DNA of 38,455 nucleotides, taken from positions 1-38,455 of the forward strand of contig JAHDOA010000014.1 of NCBI GenBank assembly GCA_018435055.1. Direction: 5' to 3'. Shown in pieces: positions 33,727-38,455 of the stretch. This DNA comes from Pelotomaculum sp. (GTDB taxonomy: Bacteria; Bacillota; Desulfotomaculia; Desulfotomaculales; Pelotomaculaceae). The notes under the pieces were generated by a model. It saw only the letters and a list, made by a program, of their open reading frames with translations, had not been told where the DNA came from and made no database searches. Within the stretch, counting starts at the first letter, position 1, and every line of letters starts with the position of its first letter. A program made the position numbers and the translations under genes.

Positions 33727-33771
33727 TAGAATTATTTATGTACACAATTCTGTGCACATAAATAATTCTAT
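33726..33771. repeat. 46-bp near-perfect inverted repeat upstream of the HTH gene
   Basis: The 20-bp arms (33726-33745 and 33752-33771), with a single mismatch, enclose a 6-nt centre. The left arm starts ATAGAATTATTTATGT and the right arm ends ACATAAATAATTCTAT. It is AT-rich with no T-run, so it resembles an operator for a dimeric regulator more than a terminator. A second hairpin (GGGAAG / CTTCCC, around 33805-33840) lies between it and the gene. Confidence 0.8.
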
Positions 33772-33855
33772 GAGGGAAAAACTAAGACTGTACGGGATGC
33801 AGACGGGAAGGAAACGGGCAGAACGTTCTTTTGCTTCCCTTTAGGGGAGATATTT

Positions 33856-34380
33856 ATGGAATTAATCCGCTTGGGAGATAAGATTATCAGCCGGCGAAAA
33901 ATTGACCAGGCAATAAATAAAATCCTGAATCTAAGGATGAAAGGCCTGACTCAGAAAGAGGTCGCCCAGCGTTTAGGAGTTGATCGGACTCTGGTCTGCC
34001 GTCTTGAAAACCTGGGGGAGCTGAGGAAGGGGCGCAGTCTTGCGGTAGTTGGTTTCCCGGTCCTGAATAAAAAAGAGGTTGAGGAAGCGCTGGAGCGAGA
34101 AGGAGTAGACCTGGTTTTTATCATGTCTGAGAAAGAGCGCTGGCAATTTATAAAACAAAAGAGCGGGGTTGACCTGTTTGACTCGATTATGGAACAGATC
34201 GCGAAGGTCCATTCCTATGACCAGGTGATAGTAATCGGTTCGAATCAGCGGATAAAGGTATTTAAGGCTGTCCTTGACAAGGAGGTAGTCGGTTTTGAAA
34301 TTGGCGAATCACCTATACAGGAAGATAAAATAGTCGAGATTGATGATCTGATTAAATTAGTCAGGGCAGTTAAGGAATAG
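33856..34380 (+). CDS. Helix-turn-helix transcriptional regulator
   Basis: This 174-residue protein has an HTH of XRE type (about 28-58, MKGLTQKEVAQRLGVDRTLVCRLENLG), followed by an alpha/beta domain with VVGFPV, DLVFIMSEKE, YDQVIVIGSNQR and GFEIGESPI. That domain may bind a small ligand; I do not recognise it. TAGGGGAGA precedes ATG 33856. Its stop is 11 nt before the acyl-ACP-reductase-like gene, so the two form an operon, and the large inverted repeat upstream is its likely own operator. Confidence 0.75.
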   Translation: MELIRLGDKIISRRKIDQAINKILNLRMKGLTQKEVAQRLGVDRTLVCRLENLGELRKGRSLAVVGFPVLNKKEVEEALEREGVDLVFIMSEKERWQFIKQKSGVDLFDSIMEQIAKVHSYDQVIVIGSNQRIKVFKAVLDKEVVGFEIGESPIQEDKIVEIDDLIKLVRAVKE

Positions 34381-34391
34381 GGGGAACTTTC

Positions 34392-35483
34392 ATGCAAAAC
34401 TTTGCTTTCATGATCCACCCGATGGACGCGGGGGACGTTGCCAGGAAATTTAAATTTGCCCGGTATGTGCCCCAGCAGGCGATTGAAAGGGCTTTTGCCT
34501 TGCTCCCATCCATGAAGGTGGCCCATATCACCGGCATTCGCTCAGCATATGAAGAGGCGGAAGGGTGGTTTATCGCCTGTCCGCTTACCACCAGGCTGAT
34601 AATGAGTATGTCCCCGGGTTATGTGACCAAGAAAATTATCCAGGGAGGCCGTGCCGCAGAAAAACTTGGCGCCAAAATATTTGGACTGGGCGCGTTTACC
34701 AAGGTAATCGGCGATGCCGGCATTACTGTTGCTAAGAATCTGAACATACCGGTGACAACCGGGAACAGCTATACGGTAGCGACTGCTGTTGAGGCGACCA
34801 GGGAGGCAGCACGGGTGATGGGGCATGACCTGAAAAAGTCCTCGGTGGTTATAATGGGCGCGACAGGGGCCATCGGTCGTGTGTGCGCCATGATTCTGGC
34901 CGGAGAAACGCAAAATATGACGCTGGTTGCGCGCAATAAGCGCAAGCTAGAGGACCTCGCCGCCAAAATTCTTTACGACACAGGGCTTGCCGTTAAGATT
35001 ACCTCCGACAGTAAAAAAGCACTGCGCGGCGGGGATATTGTTGTTACCGTAACCAGTGCTGTTGACACAGTGATTGAGCCCGGGGATATCAAAGCCGGCG
35101 CTGTAATATGTGACGTAGCCCGCCCGCGGGATGTATCAAAACGGGTCGCCGAGGTGCGGAAGGATGTGCTGGTTATTGAAGGCGGTGTGGTCGAAGTTCC
35201 CGGGGACGTTAAATTTAACCTTAATTTCGGCTTCCCGCCGGGAACCGCCTATGCCTGTATGGCTGAAACAATGATTCTGGCCCTGGAAAAACGTTATGAG
35301 AGTTTTACGCTCGGCCGGGATTTGACTATAGATCAGGTTGAAGAAATTTCCGGTCTGGCCAAAAAGCATGGTTTTAAATTGGCTGGTTTTCGCAGTTTTG
35401 GCAAAGCTGTCACAGTGAAGGAAATTGAAGGGATTAAGCAGTGCGCCAGGGACTTGCAATTGATTCCGGCCCTTGCAAAATAA
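34392..35483 (+). CDS. Protein resembling cyanobacterial long-chain acyl-ACP reductase (AAR)
   Basis: This 363-residue protein has an N-terminal domain (1-150) with FAFMIHPMDAGDVARKF and GLGAFTKVIGDAGITVA, and a Rossmann domain with the NADP motif VVIMGATGAIGRVCA (152-166) and LVARNKRKLEDLA. The C-terminal part has VIEGGVVEVPGDVKF and AYACMAETMILALEKRYESFTLGR. As I recall the AAR sequence of Synechococcus elongatus, these blocks correspond in order, and Cys289 aligns with the acyl-carrying Cys of AAR (context FACFAEAMLLEFE). Substrate could be acyl-ACP or acyl-CoA reduced to an aldehyde; this is inferred. Automatic annotation may call it shikimate dehydrogenase-like. GGGGG precedes the ATG. 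Confidence 0.7.
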   Translation: MQNFAFMIHPMDAGDVARKFKFARYVPQQAIERAFALLPSMKVAHITGIRSAYEEAEGWFIACPLTTRLIMSMSPGYVTKKIIQGGRAAEKLGAKIFGLGAFTKVIGDAGITVAKNLNIPVTTGNSYTVATAVEATREAARVMGHDLKKSSVVIMGATGAIGRVCAMILAGETQNMTLVARNKRKLEDLAAKILYDTGLAVKITSDSKKALRGGDIVVTVTSAVDTVIEPGDIKAGAVICDVARPRDVSKRVAEVRKDVLVIEGGVVEVPGDVKFNLNFGFPPGTAYACMAETMILALEKRYESFTLGRDLTIDQVEEISGLAKKHGFKLAGFRSFGKAVTVKEIEGIKQCARDLQLIPALAK

Positions 35484-35503
35484 CCGTAAGTAAATCCGAT
35501 TGT

Positions 35504-35536
35504 AAGATGGCCTTGACAAAGGGGGGCCATCTTTTT
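35504..35536 (+). terminator. Intrinsic terminator of the HTH-AAR operon
   Basis: AAGATGGCC (35504-35512) and GGCCATCTT (35525-35533) form a perfect 9-bp stem followed by TTT. It is physically interleaved with the promoter at 35513-35541. Confidence 0.8.
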
Positions 35537-35541
35537 ATAAT
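35513..35541 (+). promoter_or_regulatory. Perfect consensus sigma-A promoter inside the terminator
   Basis: TTGACA (35513-35518), a 17-bp spacer and TATAAT (35536-35541) match the consensus at all twelve positions. The -35 lies in the terminator loop and the spacer contains its descending arm. Confidence 0.9.
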
Positions 35542-35547
35542 GTTTAG

Positions 35548-35690
35548 GAAAAGAAAGAAGCCGCCATTGGCGGATTGTCAGCCAAGAGAATTGGCTGGGA
35601 AACATATTCAGGCGATGTGCCATACAAGCACTGCAAAGCAAGGTTTTTGCAGTGCTTTAAGTGTAGTTTAGGGCCTTTTTTTACTGTTGC
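35548..35690 (+). ncRNA. Candidate small RNA or structured greA leader
   Basis: Downstream of the perfect promoter come three hairpins in a row: CCGCC/GGCGG (35561-35573), CAGCCAA/TTGGCTG (35579-35597), and a 12-bp AAGCACTGCAAA/TTTGCAGTGCTT stem (35626-35657). A GGGCC and seven T follow at 35671-35682. No ORF is present. A second promoter for greA lies further on, so this transcript may be independent. The class is not recognised. Confidence 0.5.
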
Positions 35691-35705
35691 CGAATAATAA
35701 GAGGG

Positions 35706-35735
35706 TTGACACATATATTGTTTGTAACGTTATTA
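35706..35735 (+). promoter_or_regulatory. Promoter of greA-lysS
   Basis: TTGACA (35706-35711), an 18-bp spacer and TTATTA (35730-35735), 22 bp before the greA start. The very short leader just includes the ribosome site AAGGAG. Confidence 0.6.
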
Positions 35736-35757
35736 CAGGGATAAGGAGATTATGTAG

Positions 35758-36234
35758 ATGAATGAAAATGATGTAATGCTGACTTTGAACGGCCTTAAGA
35801 AGCTTGAAGATGAGCTGATGCATCTCAGGTCTGTAAAGAGAAGAGAGGTTGCTGAGCGGATTAAACAAGCCATAGAATTTGGAGATATCAGTGAGAATTC
35901 AGAATATGAAGATGCTAAAAATGAGCAGGCTTTTATCGAAGGACGCATTTTAACACTGGAAAAAATGTTGCGTAATGCCAAAATTATAGATGATGAGAAC
36001 CTGGACACAAAGCTTGTGTACATCGGCTCGACCGTTTTACTCAAGGATCTGGAGTGCGGCGATGAGGTTAAATATACTATAGTAGGGTCGGTGGAGGCCG
36101 ATCCGGATGCTAATAAGATATCGAACGTTTCACCTGTGGGAAAGGCTATCATCGGTCAGCCCAAGGGGAGCATTGTTGAGGTTAATGTCCCGGCGGGACA
36201 ATTAAAATACCAGATAGTGGATATACTGAGGTAA
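35758..36234 (+). CDS. greA: Transcription elongation factor GreA
   Basis: This 158-residue protein has normal length. The N-terminal coiled coil carries the acidic tip [18 protein letters not shown], and the C-terminal FKBP-like domain has [14 protein letters not shown]. It stimulates RNA cleavage by backtracked RNA polymerase. ATG 35758 follows AAGGAG by nine bases. lysS follows 22 nt later, a pairing common in Firmicutes, and the rRNA operon comes next. Confidence 0.96.
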   Translation: MNENDVMLTLNGLKKLEDELMHLRSVKRREVAERIKQAIEFGDISENSEYEDAKNEQAFIEGRILTLEKMLRNAKIIDDENLDTKLVYIGSTVLLKDLECGDEVKYTIVGSVEADPDANKISNVSPVGKAIIGQPKGSIVEVNVPAGQLKYQIVDILR

Positions 36235-36256
36235 GATAATTTTTGGAGGGTTTATA

Positions 36257-37780
36257 TTGGCGCAAAAAAATAAAGATGCTGATTTTCACGGCGATGCCAC
36301 AAGCGGTACTAAGGAAGAAGACCTGAATGAGTTAATGCAGATTCGCCGGGAGAAACTCGCTGACATCAGGAGTAGGGGATTTGAACCTTATGGGGGGCGT
36401 TTTGAACGGACTCATTTAGCGCGCTATGTTTTAGATAATTACGATGAAATGGAAAACAAGCCTGTGATTATGGCCGGCAGAATTATGTCAAAGAGGGGCA
36501 TGGGTAAAGCATCTTTTGCTCATATCCAGGATCCGACAGGCCAAATCCAGATTTATATAAGATCTAACGATATCGGCGCCGGGCTGTACGATTTTTTCGG
36601 CAAGCTTGATATCGGCGACATCATAGGTGTTCAGGGCCATGTGTTTAAGACCCGCATGGGTGAAATAACTGTTGCGGTTGAAAATTTTAATTTGCTGGCC
36701 AAGTCGCTAAGACCGCTTCCCGAAAAATGGCACGGCCTGAAGGACGTGGAGCTGCGCTACCGGCAGAGGTATGTTGATTTAATTGTAAATCCTGAGGTTA
36801 AAGAGGTATTTGTTACAAGAAGCAAAATTGTCAGGGCGATACGTGGTTTTCTTGACCGCAAGGGTTTTTTGGAAGTTGAAACTCCGATGATGCAGGTTAT
36901 TGCCGGAGGCGCCACAGCCAAACCTTTTGTTACACACCACAATGCTTTAAGCCTCAATTTATTCATGAGAATAGCCCCGGAACTTTATCTGAAGAGACTC
37001 CTGGTAGGCGGATTCGATAAGGTCTATGAGATCAACCGCAACTTCCGCAACGAAGGTATTTCTACCAAACACAACCCCGAGTTCACTATGATGGAGCTTT
37101 ACCAGGCCTATGCCGATTATAATGATATGATGGATCTGACTGAAGAAATGATTTCGACAGTAGCACAAGAAGTGCTTGGTTCGGCCGTGATTAATTATCA
37201 GGATACGGAAATTAATCTTTCTCCGGGATGGACGAGACAGCCGATGCTTGAGGCGGTAAAGATCCACTCGGGACTTGATTTTAATGTGATCAAGACGTCA
37301 GACGAGGCCCGCAACGCGGTAAAGCAGGCTAAACTGGGCATTGAGCTGGATCCTGCGGATTCATGGGGAGATATTCTAAACAAGGTTTTCGAGGAAAGCG
37401 TTGAGCCCAGGTTAATTCAACCAACATTTATTATGGACTATCCGGTGGAAATATCGCCTCTGGCCAAGCGTAAAACTGAAAATTCCAGTCTGACGTACCG
37501 CTTTGAGCTGTTTATCTACGGGCGTGAGATAGCAAACGCGTTTTCCGAATTAAATGATCCAATTGACCAGAGGGCCCGTTTTTTAAAGCAGGTCGAAAAG
37601 AGAAAAGCAGGAGACGAAGAAGCCCATATGATGGACGAGGACTATATAAACGCGCTTGAGTACGGCATGCCTCCTGCCGGTGGGCTCGGGATCGGGATCG
37701 ACCGCCTGGTAATGCTGCTGACCAATACATACTCTATTCGCGATGTTATTTTGTTCCCGCTGATGAGGCCCCGCGATTAG
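36257..37780 (+). CDS. lysS: Lysyl-tRNA synthetase (class II)
   Basis: This 507-residue protein has an N-terminal OB-fold anticodon-binding domain (about 75-180, [23 protein letters not shown]) and a class II catalytic core. Motif 2 is [23 protein letters not shown] and motif 3 is [11 protein letters not shown]. It charges tRNA-Lys. TTG 36257 after TTTGGAGGG is the start. It is co-transcribed with greA and is the last gene before the rRNA promoters. Confidence 0.97.
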   Translation: MAQKNKDADFHGDATSGTKEEDLNELMQIRREKLADIRSRGFEPYGGRFERTHLARYVLDNYDEMENKPVIMAGRIMSKRGMGKASFAHIQDPTGQIQIYIRSNDIGAGLYDFFGKLDIGDIIGVQGHVFKTRMGEITVAVENFNLLAKSLRPLPEKWHGLKDVELRYRQRYVDLIVNPEVKEVFVTRSKIVRAIRGFLDRKGFLEVETPMMQVIAGGATAKPFVTHHNALSLNLFMRIAPELYLKRLLVGGFDKVYEINRNFRNEGISTKHNPEFTMMELYQAYADYNDMMDLTEEMISTVAQEVLGSAVINYQDTEINLSPGWTRQPMLEAVKIHSGLDFNVIKTSDEARNAVKQAKLGIELDPADSWGDILNKVFEESVEPRLIQPTFIMDYPVEISPLAKRKTENSSLTYRFELFIYGREIANAFSELNDPIDQRARFLKQVEKRKAGDEEAHMMDEDYINALEYGMPPAGGLGIGIDRLVMLLTNTYSIRDVILFPLMRPRD

Positions 37781-37821
37781 GTCTCACAAGTTAGCGTGGT
37801 TTAAACAGGATATTGCATGCA

Positions 37822-37859
37822 GCCGGTTTGTTCTGCCGGCCCTGCTGGTGGTTTTCTTA
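37822..37859 (+). terminator. Probable terminator of greA-lysS
   Basis: GCCGG (37822-37826) pairs with CCGGC (37836-37840), and GGTTTTCTT follows a few bases later. The T-run is offset from the stem, so efficiency is uncertain. Confidence 0.45.
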
Positions 37860-37907
37860 AGAAGGGGACTGTTAATCTGATTTTCTTTTTTACCTGTAAA
37901 TACCTTG

Positions 37908-37936
37908 TTGACAAGTAGAATGCGAAATGTTAAGAT
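37908..37936 (+). promoter_or_regulatory. rRNA promoter P1
   Basis: TTGACA (37908-37913), a 17-bp spacer and TAAGAT (37931-37936). First of three tandem promoters in the 530-nt gap before the 16S gene. Confidence 0.85.
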
Positions 37937-38009
37937 GGCGTTCCGGGTGCAAGACGGCCCTGAAGAAATAACCTGGGCCAGAGAAAAAAGTTTTTAGCAA
38001 AAAAGCTTA

Positions 38010-38038
38010 TTGACAAGAAAGAAGCGAAGTGCTAAAAT
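38010..38038 (+). promoter_or_regulatory. rRNA promoter P2
   Basis: TTGACA (38010-38015), a 17-bp spacer and TAAAAT (38033-38038), 102 bp after P1. The region just upstream (from 37985) is A- and T-rich, like an UP element. Confidence 0.88.
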
Positions 38039-38068
38039 AAAATTCCATCCTAAATGGATGATGTTGCT

Positions 38069-38090
38069 GAAAAATATTTGAAAAATATTT
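38069..38090 (+). repeat. Tandem 11-bp A/T repeat before rRNA promoter P3
   Basis: GAAAAATATTT occurs twice in direct succession (38069-38079 and 38080-38090), ending 15 bp before the -35 of P3. The position and composition suit an UP element for the RNA polymerase alpha subunit. Confidence 0.6.
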
Positions 38091-38105
38091 AAGGAAGATA
38101 CTGGC

Positions 38106-38134
38106 TTGACAACAGTATGCCTTTATGGTAACAT
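38106..38134 (+). promoter_or_regulatory. rRNA promoter P3
   Basis: TTGACA (38106-38111), a 17-bp spacer and TAACAT (38129-38134), 96 bp after P2. The leader to the 16S start is about 170 nt and contains a boxA-like TCTTTGAAAACT at 38181-38192. Confidence 0.88.
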
Positions 38135-38312
38135 AAGTACTCGGGGCTGCCACATAAGCTGTCAGCCTGATGTATCCAGGTCTTTGAAAACTAAACAGTG
38201 GAATGGATGTTTAAAGAACACATGACTCGTCAAGTCTAAGAAGACCGAAGCGAGCAGTAAATTCCGAGCAAGCGATTTATAAAAGAGCTAGAGAAATTAA
38301 ACTTTTCAGATA

Positions 38313-38455
38313 TAAACGGAGAGTTTGATCCTGGCTCAGGACGAACGCTGGCGGCGTGCTTAACACATGCAAGTCGAACGGTTGAGAGGTGAGAGTTGAG
38401 AGGTTAGAAGTGAGATTAAGGAGCAATTCGGCAAGGCCGAATTGCAACCATTAGA
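38313..38455 (+). rRNA. 16S ribosomal RNA, 5' end (continues past the window)
   Basis: AGAGTTTGATCCTGGCTCAG at 38320-38339 is the universal 16S 5' sequence (E. coli positions 8-27), followed by GACGAACGCTGGCGGCGTGC and the TAACACATGCAAGTCGAACG block. The mature end is placed about seven bases upstream by analogy with E. coli. After GAACGG the V1 helix is expanded by a purine-rich tandem repeat and an extra hairpin. The gene runs off the right edge. Confidence 0.97.
38381..38408 (+). repeat. Tandem 14-nt repeat inside the 16S V1 region
   Basis: GTTGAGAGGTGAGA (38381-38394) is followed at once by GTTGAGAGGTTAGA (38395-38408), one mismatch. A third partial unit AGTGAGA follows. A separate perfect hairpin (GCAATTCGGC / GCCGAATTGC, 38423-38445) lies just downstream. 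Confidence 0.85.

Noticed and set aside
1-38455. CRISPR array, transposase, prophage or tRNA genes
   Set aside because: No regularly spaced short repeats, no transposase or integrase motifs, no phage structural genes and no cloverleaf-like sequence were seen. The GGGGACA repeats are too few and irregular for an array.

Overview
The window looks like chromosome from an anaerobic, spore-lineage Firmicute of the Peptococcaceae type (Desulfotomaculum/Pelotomaculum-like). The basis is gene content and style: a trimeric NAD-linked [FeFe] hydrogenase, a sensory-type [FeFe] hydrogenase paired with a SpoIIE-type phosphatase, BirA/BioY/CoaX of Firmicute type, GTG and TTG starts with strong purine-rich Shine-Dalgarno sites, consensus sigma-A promoters, and a 16S rRNA gene with an expanded V1 region. 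The genus is an inference; no database was searched.

Region 1 (1-6733) encodes secreted proteins: the 3' part of a repeat protein with PPC-like domains, a 1190-residue multidomain protein (amidase-like and lysozyme-like modules between Ig-like repeats), and, facing them, a subtilisin-family protease interrupted by an in-frame TGA. All three loci end in the same roughly 95-residue Ig-like module, which suggests a common surface-targeting or wall-binding tail.

Region 2 (7000-16308) is a hydrogen-metabolism locus. An inactive-looking ImmA/IrrE-type gene is followed by a reverse-strand NuoE-like [2Fe-2S] gene. Divergent from that runs an XRE-cupin regulator, a PAS-containing sensory [FeFe] hydrogenase and a PP2C/SpoIIE phosphatase, then the HydC-HydB-HydA operon of a probable electron-bifurcating hydrogenase. 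The XRE and hydCBA promoter regions share a TGTAAACC(A/C)AT element, so local H2 or redox control can be proposed.

Region 3 (16371-22437) has two candidate structured RNA elements, then a DUF2520 dehydrogenase, panB, an AT-rich methyltransferase that appears inserted, panC, panD and nadB. Region 4 (22438-28678) has a THUMP RNA methyltransferase, a DUF2007 protein, a zinc-ribbon protein, a lipoprotein resembling a degenerate metalloprotease, nadC and a GGDEF/HD-GYP protein. Region 5 (28700-33680) has birA, bioB, bioY, a ComFB-like gene, coaX and dusB, with BirA boxes before both birA and bioB. Pantothenate/CoA, NAD and biotin genes are therefore gathered in about 16 kb.

Region 6 (33681-38455) has a helix-turn-helix gene and a protein closely resembling cyanobacterial acyl-ACP reductase. 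These are followed by a terminator interleaved with a perfect consensus promoter, greA, lysS, three tandem rRNA promoters and the start of a 16S rRNA gene. No CRISPR array, insertion-sequence transposase, prophage or tRNA was seen.
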